From Bacteroidales bacterium (lineage in GTDB: Bacteria; Bacteroidota; Bacteroidia; Bacteroidales; UBA932): a stretch of DNA of 64,000 nucleotides. Under the pieces are notes generated by a model that had not been told where the DNA came from, ran no database searches, and was given only the letters and a program-made list of their open reading frames with translations. The stretch covers positions 45,326 through 109,325 of the forward strand of contig JAFRUH010000031.1 of assembly GCA_017438975.1 (NCBI GenBank), given 5' to 3'. A program made the translations under genes and the position numbers. Positions within the stretch are counted from its first letter, which is position 1; each line of letters starts with the position of its first letter. Positions 27,590 through 39,033 of this stretch are shown here, piece after piece.

Positions 27590-28726
27590 ATGAAAAAGTA
27601 TCTTGTCCTCCTTCTCCTGGCGGCGGCCCTTCCGCTCGCTTCTAAAACCAAAACGCGGATTGTCAATCCGGCTTCGGATGAGCGGATCGTTTACGTCGGC
27701 CGTACCCTCGTAGAAGGGAACCGGGTCTCCATGGACTGGTCGGGCTCCTATCTGCGGGTCGCCTTTACGGGAGATTACCTGGCCATGAAGGTCTCCGATA
27801 CGAAGAAGAATTACTATAACGTCTGGCTAGACGCCCGGCCGGGTCCCGAAGCGGACAAGGTTATCTCGACTTTCGGAAAGGATTCACTCGTCGTCCTCTA
27901 CGACGAGTCCGATTTCAAGGCCAGGTACGGAAAGAAGGCGCCCGAGGTCCATACGGTCTGCCTCCAGAAGCGGACGGAAGGGGAGCAGGGGCTGACGACT
28001 TTCTCCTCGTTCATAACGGCCGGGGACCTTGTCGCCGCCGAGCCGGTGCGCCCGAGGGTCATCGAGTTCATCGGCGACTCCTATACCTGCGGGTACGGTT
28101 CCGAGAACAGTGTCGCTTCCGATCCCTTCAAGCCCGAGACCGAGAACCAGAACAAAACCTACGCCGCGATCGCGGGGCGCTATTTCGATGCCGACATCTA
28201 TGTCATCGCCCACTCCGGCATGGGCATTATCCGCAACTATAACAGCAAGCTCAAGGGATATACGATGATCCAGCGCTACCAGAACGTCTTCGACAACGGT
28301 TTCGACGAGGTGCCCGACGCTCCGAAGTGGACGGCAGACCGGATGCCGGTCAAGCCCGCCATTACCGTTATCTACCTGGGAGCCAATGACTTCTCGACTT
28401 CGCTCCAGCCGCTGAAGAAGAACTTCATCAAGAATTATATCACCCTGCTCCGGGAAATCAAGGACTTCTACGGCGAGGACCATCCGGTTCTCTGCCTGGC
28501 GGCGAACCGGGATCCGGAACTGGGAGAATATGTCCGTGACGCCGCGGAGGCAAGCGGAATGGACAAGGTGGAATTCCTGGGATTCTCCACGGCCGCCCAT
28601 TCCCATTCTGAGCTGGGCGCCAGCTCCCATCCCGCCTATGCCGCCCACCGGAAACTCGCCTACGGGGTCATTCCCTGCATCGCAACCCTGACCGGATGGG
28701 CTCTGACCGATAAACCCGTTGAATAG
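27590..28726 (+). CDS. Exported SGNH/GDSL esterase, CE2-like
   Basis: 378 aa with a signal peptide. An N-terminal beta-sandwich (VYVGRTLVEGNRVSMDWSGSYLRVAF) is followed by an SGNH hydrolase domain: block I EFIGDSYTCGYG, the glycine block HSGMGI, the Asn block YLGANDFS, and the C-terminal SSHPAYAAHRKLA. This two-domain layout matches carbohydrate esterase family 2 deacetylases acting on xylan or mannan. It is followed 2 bp later by another esterase gene, so both likely trim acyl groups from the same plant polysaccharide. Confidence 0.82.
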   Translation: MKKYLVLLLLAAALPLASKTKTRIVNPASDERIVYVGRTLVEGNRVSMDWSGSYLRVAFTGDYLAMKVSDTKKNYYNVWLDARPGPEADKVISTFGKDSLVVLYDESDFKARYGKKAPEVHTVCLQKRTEGEQGLTTFSSFITAGDLVAAEPVRPRVIEFIGDSYTCGYGSENSVASDPFKPETENQNKTYAAIAGRYFDADIYVIAHSGMGIIRNYNSKLKGYTMIQRYQNVFDNGFDEVPDAPKWTADRMPVKPAITVIYLGANDFSTSLQPLKKNFIKNYITLLREIKDFYGEDHPVLCLAANRDPELGEYVRDAAEASGMDKVEFLGFSTAAHSHSELGASSHPAYAAHRKLAYGVIPCIATLTGWALTDKPVE

Positions 28727-28728
28727 CT

Positions 28729-29601
28729 ATGAAACGATTTTTCTTACTGCTGTCCCTGCTGCTCCCTCTGACGGCTTTTTCAGCGGAAACCGTCAGCCAT
28801 ACCTGGCGGTTCCGCGGCGAGGAGCGGACCTACTGGCTCTATCTTCCGGAAGGCGCTAATGCCTCGACGCCGATCGTAATCGTCCTTCACGGTTACGGCG
28901 GGAAAGCCGAGGGCTATTGCCCCGCCATGCTGGAAACGGCTGAGCGGGAAGGATTTGCGGTCTGTTACCCGCAAGGGGAAAAGGACGGCCGCGGGAAACC
29001 GTGTTGGAATGTCGGCTATCCTTTCCAGGAAGACCTCAAACGGGATGACGTGGCCTTCCTCTGCGCCCTCGTCAAACATCTCCGCAAGGCCTATGGACTG
29101 AGTCCCGGGAACGCTTTCCTGACCGGCATGTCCAACGGGGGAGAGATGTCCTACCTGATGGCCTACCTCCATCCCGAGGTGTTCAACGCTTTCGCGCCTA
29201 TAGCCGGCCTGACGATGGAATGGACCTATAAGAAATACGCTCCGAAGGCGGCCGTGCCGCTGATGGAGGTCCATGGCACCCTGGACAAGACTTCGCTCTG
29301 GAACGGGGACCTGAAGGACGAAGGAGGCTGGGGCGCGTACATCGGAGTCCCGCAGGCGGTCGCACGCTGGAGCGCGGAGGCCCGCTGTACCTATGAGGTT
29401 ACCGAAGAACTGCCTTTGAAGGGAGAAGAGTCGAATCCGGTCGTCCTGCACCGTTTCGTCGGCTGCGATCCGGCCTGGAAAGGCGGTCCCGACATCGAGG
29501 TCCGTCTCTATGAAGTCATCGGCGGCAAGCATTCCTGGGCGCTCAAGGATATGGATACCTGCGACGCCGTCTGGGAATTTTTCAGCAAATACCTCAAGTA
29601 G
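28729..29601 (+). CDS. Exported alpha/beta hydrolase, CE1/PHB-depolymerase-like esterase
   Basis: 290 aa with a signal peptide (KRFFLLLSLLLPLTAFSAE). It has the oxyanion motif VLHGYGG, nucleophile GMSNGGEMS, acid region VHGTLDKTSLW and catalytic histidine in GGKHSWA. This pattern fits the LpqC/polyhydroxybutyrate-depolymerase-like group that includes feruloyl and acetylxylan esterases. Tight linkage to the CE2-like gene favours a role in de-esterifying hemicellulose. A clear bidirectional terminator follows the stop. Confidence 0.82.
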   Translation: MKRFFLLLSLLLPLTAFSAETVSHTWRFRGEERTYWLYLPEGANASTPIVIVLHGYGGKAEGYCPAMLETAEREGFAVCYPQGEKDGRGKPCWNVGYPFQEDLKRDDVAFLCALVKHLRKAYGLSPGNAFLTGMSNGGEMSYLMAYLHPEVFNAFAPIAGLTMEWTYKKYAPKAAVPLMEVHGTLDKTSLWNGDLKDEGGWGAYIGVPQAVARWSAEARCTYEVTEELPLKGEESNPVVLHRFVGCDPAWKGGPDIEVRLYEVIGGKHSWALKDMDTCDAVWEFFSKYLK

Positions 29602-29609
29602 GAAAATGA

Positions 29610-29637
29610 AACGCCGGCCCATCGGGGTCGGCGTTTT
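29610..29637. terminator. Bidirectional intrinsic terminator
   Basis: Stem AACGCCGGCCC (29610-29620) pairs with GGGTCGGCGTT (29625-29635) with one G-T wobble and a 4-nt loop, flanked by TTTTCTT on the right and GAAAATGAA on the left. It separates convergent esterase and rpmE2 transcripts. Confidence 0.85.
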
Positions 29638-29656
29638 CTTACCTTCGGAAGGAGGT

Positions 29657-29908
29657 TTATTTCCTTCTGCTCTTGTATCTCTGATAGAACTGGTCCACGC
29701 GGCCGGCGGTGTCGACGAGTTTGACCTTGCCGGTGTAGTAAGGATGAGACGTATTGGAGATCTCAAGCTTGACTACGGGGTATTCAACACCTTCCACCAT
29801 GATGGTCTCCTTGGTAGGAGCGCAGGAGCGGGTGATGAACACGGTTTCGTTGGACATATCCTTGAAAGCTACAAGACGGTAGGTTTCGGGATGAATTCCT
29901 TTTTTCAT
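29657..29908 (-). CDS. rpmE2: 50S ribosomal protein L31 type B
   Basis: 83 aa from the ATG at 29908 (MKKGIHPETYRLVAF); the frame continues upstream but that part is the promoter region. It has the L31B features: no zinc-binding CxxC motifs and the C-terminal GRVDQFYQRYKSRRK. It is a single-gene unit with its own -7 box and a terminator beyond its stop. Confidence 0.96.
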   Translation of the reverse strand: MKKGIHPETYRLVAFKDMSNETVFITRSCAPTKETIMVEGVEYPVVKLEISNTSHPYYTGKVKLVDTAGRVDQFYQRYKSRRK

Positions 29909-29943
29909 TTCGCTTCTAATTAATTGTTTACAATTTTGGACGG

Positions 29944-29974
29944 CAAAGATAAGGTTTTTATTTCGGCTTTGCAA
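29944..29974 (-). promoter_or_regulatory. rpmE2 promoter: TATCTTTG with TTGC upstream
   Basis: Minus-strand TATCTTTG at 29944-29951 with a partial -33 (TTGC, 29971-29974) 19 bp upstream. It lies 35 bp before the L31 ATG. Confidence 0.6.
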
Positions 29975-29995
29975 GCATTATTCGCAATTTATTAG

Positions 29996-33193
<3,198 letters not shown>

Positions 33194-33194
33194 A

Positions 33195-34262
33195 TTATTT
33201 CATCCGGAAGGGCTGGTCATCGTAGAGCAGGTAGCGCTTGGCTTTCCGGATCCATTTCTGCTCTTCCAGCTTGATATGTTCCCGGACGATGTCGAAGTCG
33301 ATTTCGCCCTTGACATAGGCTTCCATGACCGGATCGGCCAGTTTCAGGTAGAAATCGTCGTAGATTTCGAACTGGGGATAGACCTCCCGGAAATACCGGA
33401 CGAGCTGGAGCGTGTGCATGAGCGAGTGGTAGTTCTCTCCGGGAACGAGCAGGATCTGGTAGCCGAAGCACCACTGCCCGGCATACCTGCCGGCGGAAGG
33501 AGTAAAGGAGCATGGCCTGAGCAGGGCTCCTTCCGGGGCTGGAAGACGGTCCATCCGGCTCGGCTTGATGAAAGGCGCTCCTATGTATTCGTAAGGCCGG
33601 GCGGTTCCGATGCCCGGATTGATATTCGTGTTGTTCCACAGACCGCCGCCGCTGTAAACGTAGGCGGAGAAGAGTCCCGGAATGTCCGATGCCGGAGGGA
33701 TGGTCCAGGGCATGAACTGGCGCGAAGTCCCGCTTGCCATCGCCGAGATGATGTGCAGGGGGAATTTCGCCGAGATTTCATTGTGGAAGAGGTTGCAGAG
33801 TTCGCCGAGAGTGAGTCCGTGACGGTGGGCGACTTTCGGAACGAACAGTTCGGAGGCGACGCTCGGAATGGACCCTTCGACGACGCGGCCGGCCGGGTTG
33901 ATATGGTCCACGACATACAGGGACGGGGATTCCTCGCCGAGGAGGTTGAGGATCTCCATCAGGTGGAAAACGTCCTTGGTATAGTTGAAATAGCGGGAAC
34001 CCACGTCCTGGATTTCCACGACGATGGCGTTGAGGCCGCGGAGCCGGTCGATGTCGAATTCGATATGGTTGGTTCCGGGGGTCAGTTCCGCCTCCCGGGG
34101 ATTGAAAACGACGGACAGGTTGCCCCGGTCGGCGAAGATGTCGTACATCCACCGTCCGCGGTCCGTATCCCAGCAGTTCTGGGTACAGAAGCAGCCGACC
34201 TTCCCGTCCCGGAGGGCCTTGTCCAGCTGGTCTTCCAGCGGTGTCGTCCGGAATGAGAACAT
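33195..34262 (-). CDS. DUF1343/NamZ-like protein (putative exo-beta-N-acetylmuramidase, GH171)
   Basis: 355 aa from the ATG at 34262. DUF1343 blocks are present: VVEIQDVGSRYFNY, VVDHINPAGRVVEGS, RHGLTLGELCNLF, PWTIPPASDIPGL and NNTNINPGIGTARPYEYIGAPF. Characterised NamZ releases terminal MurNAc from peptidoglycan fragments. Unlike usual NamZ there is no signal peptide with this start, and the N-terminus is short, so a cytoplasmic role in wall recycling is possible. It follows glmM by 4 bp, a phosphoglucosamine enzyme, which fits amino-sugar metabolism. Confidence 0.8.
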   Translation of the reverse strand: MFSFRTTPLEDQLDKALRDGKVGCFCTQNCWDTDRGRWMYDIFADRGNLSVVFNPREAELTPGTNHIEFDIDRLRGLNAIVVEIQDVGSRYFNYTKDVFHLMEILNLLGEESPSLYVVDHINPAGRVVEGSIPSVASELFVPKVAHRHGLTLGELCNLFHNEISAKFPLHIISAMASGTSRQFMPWTIPPASDIPGLFSAYVYSGGGLWNNTNINPGIGTARPYEYIGAPFIKPSRMDRLPAPEGALLRPCSFTPSAGRYAGQWCFGYQILLVPGENYHSLMHTLQLVRYFREVYPQFEIYDDFYLKLADPVMEAYVKGEIDFDIVREHIKLEEQKWIRKAKRYLLYDDQPFRMK

Positions 34263-34266
34263 GGCC

Positions 34267-35682
34267 TTATCCCCTGATGATCCCTTCCGCGACGGCGATG
34301 ACCTCCCCGGCAAGGGTTTCCGCGGCTTTGAGGGTGGGTGCTTCCGCATAGATGCGGATGATCGGCTCGGTGTTGGATTTGCGGAGATGGACCCATTTCC
34401 GCTCGGCCTCGAAGCTGATCTTCACTCCGTCGACCGTGTTGACGTCCTCTGCGGCATAGATTTCCTGGAGCTTCAGGAGAATCTTGTCTATCAGGGACTT
34501 GTCGGAAAGCTCGATGCGGTTCTTTGCGATCCGGTACTGGGGGTACGTCTTTTTCAGTTCGGATACTTTCATCTTCTTGTGCGCCAGGTTGGAGAGGAAC
34601 AGGGCGACTCCGACCATCGCGTCGCGGCCCGTATGGATCGCCGGGTAGATGACGCCTCCGTTACCCTCGCCGCCGATCAGGGCGCCGACTTCGTGCATCT
34701 TCGTCGTGACGTTGACTTCACCGACGGCCGCCGGGTAGTACCGGCCGCCGTGCGCCTCGGTTACGTCGCGGAGTGCTCGGGTGGAGGACAGGTTGGAGAC
34801 GGTGGCGATGGGCTTCCCTTCCTTTTCGGCCAGTTCACAGAGATAGTCGGCGACGCTGACGAGCGTATATTCTTCCACGAAAGGTTCGCCGTTTTCACAG
34901 ATGAATGCGAGACGGTCCACATCCGGGTCCACGGAAATGCCGAGGTCTGCCTTTTCGCGGACCACGGTTTCCGAAAGATCTTTCAGATTGGCAGGAAGAG
35001 GTTCCGGGTTGTGGGCGAAGTCGCCGGTCGGGTTGCAGTTGAGGCAGATGCATCGCACGCCGAGCCTCTCGAGAAGGCGGGGCATGATAATTCCGCCGAC
35101 GGAGTTGATCGCGTCCAGGGCGACGGTGAATCCGGCTTTCCGGATCGCATCCGCGTCGACGGCCTCCAGAGCGAGGACGGCATCCAGGTGGCGGTCGGTA
35201 AAGTCCTCTTCTTCAATCGTCCCGAGATGGTCGACGTCGGCGAAATCGAACTCGTCGGATTCTGCTAGCGTGAGGATTTCCTGTCCTTCTGCGGCGGTGA
35301 GGAATTCTCCCCGGCTGTTCAGGAGTTTGAGGGCGTTCCACTGGCGGGGGTTGTGGGACGCGGTCAGGATAATGCCTCCGTCCGCATCGGCGAAGAGGAC
35401 GGCCATCTCGGTCGTCGGGGTCGATGCAAATCCGCATTTGACGACATCCACCCCGCAGCTGACGAGGGTTCCGACAACCAGTTGCTCGACCATGTCCCCG
35501 GAAATGCGGGCGTCCTTGCCGACGACGATCTTGTAGCGTTCCCCTTTCGGGGCGGGATTCCTGTGGGGGAGGGTCGCGCAATAGGCGTAAGTGAATTTGA
35601 CGATGTCGACGGGAGTCAGGGCGTCTCCGGGAGTTCCTCCGATGGTTCCCCGGATACCGGAGATGGATTTGATCAAGGTCAT
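34267..35682 (-). CDS. glmM: Phosphoglucosamine mutase
   Basis: 471 aa alpha-D-phosphohexomutase beginning LIKSISGIRGTIGG as GlmM proteins do. The phosphoserine loop is TASHNPRQWNALKLL, the metal loop DPDVDRLAF, and the C-terminal phosphate-binding loop RKSNTEPIIRIY. It converts glucosamine-6- to glucosamine-1-phosphate for cell-wall and LPS precursors. The smaller second mutase at 5910-7568 belongs to the PGM branch, so the roles are distinct. It leads an operon with the NamZ-like gene. Confidence 0.92.
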   Translation of the reverse strand: MTLIKSISGIRGTIGGTPGDALTPVDIVKFTYAYCATLPHRNPAPKGERYKIVVGKDARISGDMVEQLVVGTLVSCGVDVVKCGFASTPTTEMAVLFADADGGIILTASHNPRQWNALKLLNSRGEFLTAAEGQEILTLAESDEFDFADVDHLGTIEEEDFTDRHLDAVLALEAVDADAIRKAGFTVALDAINSVGGIIMPRLLERLGVRCICLNCNPTGDFAHNPEPLPANLKDLSETVVREKADLGISVDPDVDRLAFICENGEPFVEEYTLVSVADYLCELAEKEGKPIATVSNLSSTRALRDVTEAHGGRYYPAAVGEVNVTTKMHEVGALIGGEGNGGVIYPAIHTGRDAMVGVALFLSNLAHKKMKVSELKKTYPQYRIAKNRIELSDKSLIDKILLKLQEIYAAEDVNTVDGVKISFEAERKWVHLRKSNTEPIIRIYAEAPTLKAAETLAGEVIAVAEGIIRG

Positions 35683-35714
35683 ATTATCTCTCTTTTGTTA
35701 TTCGTTTTATCTCA

Positions 35715-35722
35715 CAAATGTA
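35715..35722 (-). promoter_or_regulatory. -7 box TACATTTG for glmM
   Basis: Minus-strand exact TAnnTTTG (plus-strand CAAATGTA), 32 bp before the glmM start; only 1 bp separates it from the divergent box at 35724. Confidence 0.6.
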
Positions 35723-35723
35723 T

Positions 35724-35731
35724 TAAATTTG
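35724..35731 (+). promoter_or_regulatory. -7 box TAAATTTG for the DUF486 gene
   Basis: Exact TAnnTTTG ending 19 bp before the ATG at 35751, back to back with the glmM box. Confidence 0.6.
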
Positions 35732-35750
35732 CGCGCTAAATCCAAAAACG

Positions 35751-36119
35751 ATGCGAGGGATCTGGACAATCATCATGCTTCTGTTCTCGAATGTGTTCAT
35801 GACATTCGCCTGGTACGGCCATCTCAAACTCCAGGAAATGAAGATTTCGACGGGCTGGCCGCTGATCCTGGTCATCCTCTTCTCCTGGGGGATCGCCTTT
35901 TTCGAGTACTGCCTGACCGTCCCTGCGAACCGCATCGGCTTCACCGGAAACGGGGGACCGTTCAACCTTCTCCAGCTCAAGGTTATCCAGGAGGTGATCT
36001 CGCTGACCGTTTTCAGCCTCCTCGTCCTCTTCGTATTCAAGGGACAGCCTCTCCAGTGGAACCATTTCGTCGCCTTCGTCTGTCTCGTCCTCGCCGTTTT
36101 CTTCGTCTTCCTGAAATAG
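35751..36119 (+). CDS. DUF486 (DMT_6) small membrane protein
   Basis: 122 aa with four predicted transmembrane helices: IWTIIMLLFSNVFMTFAWYG, WPLILVILFSWGIAFFEYCL, VIQEVISLTVFSLLVLFVF and FVAFVCLVLAVFFVFLK. The W-Y-G-H-L, FEYCLTVPANRIG and QLKVIQEVI pattern matches the DUF486 family, distant from EamA/SMR transporters. Substrate unknown. Monocistronic with its own promoter. Confidence 0.85.
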   Translation: MRGIWTIIMLLFSNVFMTFAWYGHLKLQEMKISTGWPLILVILFSWGIAFFEYCLTVPANRIGFTGNGGPFNLLQLKVIQEVISLTVFSLLVLFVFKGQPLQWNHFVAFVCLVLAVFFVFLK

Positions 36120-36149
36120 CCTCTGCATCAACCCGGAAGCCATTTTTCT

Positions 36150-36836
36150 CTAATCAAAGACGACCCGGACCGTAAAGGGAATGCGGACCGGAGAGCCGTC
36201 CATCTTGGCAGGCTTCCATTTCGGGGCGCTTTTCACGACCCGGACCGCTTCGTCGTTCAATTCCGGGGATGCGCCGCGTAGGACCCGGACCTCCTGCACG
36301 CCGCCGTCGCGTCCGACCACGAATCGGACAAGTACGGTCCCTTTCGATCCGCTTGCAGGGGCGTGGACATGGCTCTGGACCCAGATCCGGAACGCTTCCA
36401 ATCCCTCGTCGCCCGCCTTCCCCTTGAAGGCGGGTTTCCGGTTCAGGCGTTCATAGAACGGAAGGTTGTGGTCCGGACCGTCCGATTTTGCGACAAGGCG
36501 TCCGTCCTTCATCTCCTTCGTCGTCCCGTTATAGAGCGTGAACCGGCCGCTCACGGAGACCGTGTCACCCTGGACGATGTCCAGCTGGGTGAAGTTCAAG
36601 CGTGGATTGTCCGGATCCGCAATGCCGTACACGAGCATGGTCCCGGTTCCGTCCTGGAGGTAGAAACTGCCGCTCACCGAACTCCGGACTTTCGTAACGA
36701 CGCCTTGAACGAGGTAGCTTGACGTATCGCTCGGAGAAAGCTTCAGAAACTCTTTCACCGTTACTTTCCGCGGCTGGGCGGAGGCAAGGGCGACACTTGT
36801 GAGAAAGGTCAGGATCAGAAGGATTCTTTTATACAT
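36150..36836 (-). CDS. Exported OB-fold plus TonB C-terminal domain protein
   Basis: 228 aa with a signal peptide (KRILLILTFLTSVALASAQ). Residues ~25-120 look like an OB-fold of the tRNA-anti/YgiW type (VQGVVTKVRSSVSGSFYLQDGTGTMLVYG and GDTVSVSGRFTLYNGT). Residues ~145-228 form a TonB C-terminal-like domain (GTVLVRFVVGRDGGVQEVRVLRGASPELNDEAVRVVKSAPKWKPAK). There is no inner-membrane anchor or proline-rich linker, so it is not a standard energy transducer. It lies 18 bp downstream of the helicase on the same strand. Confidence 0.78.
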   Translation of the reverse strand: MYKRILLILTFLTSVALASAQPRKVTVKEFLKLSPSDTSSYLVQGVVTKVRSSVSGSFYLQDGTGTMLVYGIADPDNPRLNFTQLDIVQGDTVSVSGRFTLYNGTTKEMKDGRLVAKSDGPDHNLPFYERLNRKPAFKGKAGDEGLEAFRIWVQSHVHAPASGSKGTVLVRFVVGRDGGVQEVRVLRGASPELNDEAVRVVKSAPKWKPAKMDGSPVRIPFTVRVVFD

Positions 36837-36854
36837 AATCGAAAAGTTTACAGA

Positions 36855-39002
36855 TCAGAAGTCCTGGACGGGGGAGAGGAGGGCGGGATTGAGACGGCGG
36901 GTGCCGAACTCCTCGAAACGCACTGTGACGGTTCCGGCGTCGGGATCCTCGTCGGTCACGACACCGTCCCCGAATACCGGGTGATGGACCAGAGAGCCTG
37001 TCCCGAAGGGGGAGACGGGTTCAGGCTCCGGGGAATCCAGCGAGCGGATGAGCTGCTTCGTCCCGTCCCAGAGCGAAGAGTCGAACGCCCCTTCAATATC
37101 ATAGAGGGGGCCGTTCCCGTCCTGAGCCTCCCAGATGAACCGGCTCGGGAACTTCGCCTGCGAATTCTGCACGTTGAATCCTTCCGAATCCGAGAAGTAC
37201 AGCCGGTCCATCGCCCGCGTGCAGGCGACGTACATCAGCCTCCGCTCTTCTTCCAGTCCGGCTTCGCCGCGTTCCCGGATCGTGCGGTGGCTCGGCATGA
37301 CCCCTTCGCTGAGCCCGTAGACCCAGACCAGCGGGAACTCCAGGCCCTTCGCCTGATGGACCGTCATCAGCCGCACCTTGTCATCCTCCTTCCGGTAGTC
37401 CGCATTGGTATAGAGCGCTATATTCTGCAGGTAGCGCACGGCTCCGAGCTCCTCCTCGTTCCGGTTCTCCTCCTCATAGAGACGGACCGATTTCAGGAGC
37501 TCCTGCAGGTTCTCCAGCCGCTCTTCCTCGGTGTCGACCCGGTACATCTCCAGGAGCCCGCTCCCTTCCAGAAGCATCTCGAGAAGGGCGGAAATGGACC
37601 TTGGGCCCATCTGCCTACGGGCTTCGAGAACCGTTTCCATGAACTTCCTCGCCTCGGTACTTTTCGCGGCAATCCCGGACTCGCAGAAAGCCCGGAAAAG
37701 CGAGCACCCTTTCGACGCGGCATACCGCTGAAGAAGGTCCATGGTCTTTTTCCCGATCTTCCGGGAGGGAACGTTCGCGACCCGCTTGAAGGACATGTCA
37801 TCGTCGAGGGCGGCCAGTCTCAGATATCCCAGCGCGTCCTTGATTTCCTTCCTCTCGAAGAAGCGGACCCCGCCCCAGATGACATAGGGAATCTTTTCCC
37901 GGATGAAAGTCTGCTCGATCGCCCGGGAGAGATAGGTCGCCCGGTAGAGGATCGCCATGTTCTTCCATGCGAGACCTTCTTTCCGGTTGAGGTTTTTGAG
38001 AACCAGGGCTGTCTTCCGGGCCTCGTCCTGCTCATTCCGGCAGTGGCAGAAGACTGTCCGGATCCTGTTCGCTGGCCGCATCGTAACCGAGGTCCGGGGG
38101 AGCCGGTTGCGGTTGTTCCGGATGATGCTGTCTGCAAGGCAGACGATGTTCGGCACCGAGCGGAAGTTGTTTTGCAGGTAGATATCCTTGTCGGGGCAGT
38201 AATTGACAAAGAGTTCGGGATGCGCTCCTTTCCATTCATAGATCGCCTGGTCCGCGTCGCCGACGATGAACAGGTTCCCGTACCCTTCGCTGAGGAGGGT
38301 GAAGAGCCGCCATTCGTCCTTGTCGCAGTCCTGGACCTCATCGACCATGATGTACTGGAACTGCTGCTGCCATTTCTTGCGGACCTCCGGGAAGTTTTCG
38401 AGGATGTGGAGCGTATAATAGAGAAGGTCATCGAAATCGAGGGCGAAATACCGTTTCTGCCGAAGGACCATCCTTCCGAAAACGGGAACGTCTTCCGGGC
38501 GGATCGGAGCAGTCGGAATGACAAACCGGGGAATATAAGGCGTAGCGGCCTTGAAAGCGCCGAGGTCTTCCAGATAATTTCCGACGATGCCCTGCCTCCG
38601 CGGAATCCCGCATTCCTCCAGGACCTCCTTGATGAGGGCTTTCATGTCCTCCTCATCGTAGATCAGATAGTTCTCGGGAAAACCGAGCCGGTAGATCTCC
38701 CGTCGGAGGAATTTGACGCAGAATCCATGGATCGTCGTCACGAAATCCCCGACGACCCCGCCGGGGGAGAGCGCCCCGATCCGGGCCTTCATCTCCTGTG
38801 CGGCCTTGTTCGTAAAGGTCATGCAGAGGATGTCGCTCTGCGGAATGCCCATGTCCCCGGTCAGAAAGGCATACCGGTACACGAGTGTCCGGGTCTTGCC
38901 CGATCCCGCACCCGCGACAACGCGCACCCGCCCCTCCGTTGTCAGGACGGCGGCCACCTGCTCCTCGGTCAGAGCCCTCAGATCCGTACGGGTTTCAAGC
39001 AT
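36855..39002 (-). CDS. UvrD/PcrA-type ATP-dependent DNA helicase
   Basis: 715 aa SF1A helicase. Motif Q/I: LTEEQVAAV and VAGAGSGKT (Walker A, Lys36); motif II YIMVDEVQD; motif III VGDADQAIYEWKGA; motif IV/V VRLMTVHQAKGLEFPLVWV; motif VI RRLMYVACTRA. The C-terminus ends in a PcrA-like GSLVHHPVFGDGVV RNA-polymerase-binding-like (tudor) segment. Likely in DNA repair or replication restart. It is a little shorter than typical UvrD. A -7 box ends four bases before the ATG, implying a leaderless transcript. Confidence 0.92.
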   Translation of the reverse strand: MLETRTDLRALTEEQVAAVLTTEGRVRVVAGAGSGKTRTLVYRYAFLTGDMGIPQSDILCMTFTNKAAQEMKARIGALSPGGVVGDFVTTIHGFCVKFLRREIYRLGFPENYLIYDEEDMKALIKEVLEECGIPRRQGIVGNYLEDLGAFKAATPYIPRFVIPTAPIRPEDVPVFGRMVLRQKRYFALDFDDLLYYTLHILENFPEVRKKWQQQFQYIMVDEVQDCDKDEWRLFTLLSEGYGNLFIVGDADQAIYEWKGAHPELFVNYCPDKDIYLQNNFRSVPNIVCLADSIIRNNRNRLPRTSVTMRPANRIRTVFCHCRNEQDEARKTALVLKNLNRKEGLAWKNMAILYRATYLSRAIEQTFIREKIPYVIWGGVRFFERKEIKDALGYLRLAALDDDMSFKRVANVPSRKIGKKTMDLLQRYAASKGCSLFRAFCESGIAAKSTEARKFMETVLEARRQMGPRSISALLEMLLEGSGLLEMYRVDTEEERLENLQELLKSVRLYEEENRNEEELGAVRYLQNIALYTNADYRKEDDKVRLMTVHQAKGLEFPLVWVYGLSEGVMPSHRTIRERGEAGLEEERRLMYVACTRAMDRLYFSDSEGFNVQNSQAKFPSRFIWEAQDGNGPLYDIEGAFDSSLWDGTKQLIRSLDSPEPEPVSPFGTGSLVHHPVFGDGVVTDEDPDAGTVTVRFEEFGTRRLNPALLSPVQDF

Positions 39003-39006
39003 ACTT

Positions 39007-39014
39007 CAAAGATA
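39007..39014 (-). promoter_or_regulatory. -7 box TATCTTTG immediately before the helicase ATG
   Basis: Minus-strand exact TAnnTTTG (plus-strand CAAAGATA) with only four bases between it and the ATG at 39002. Same geometry as the box at 7665. Confidence 0.55.
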
Positions 39015-39033
39015 CACTATTTTCGGATTTAAT

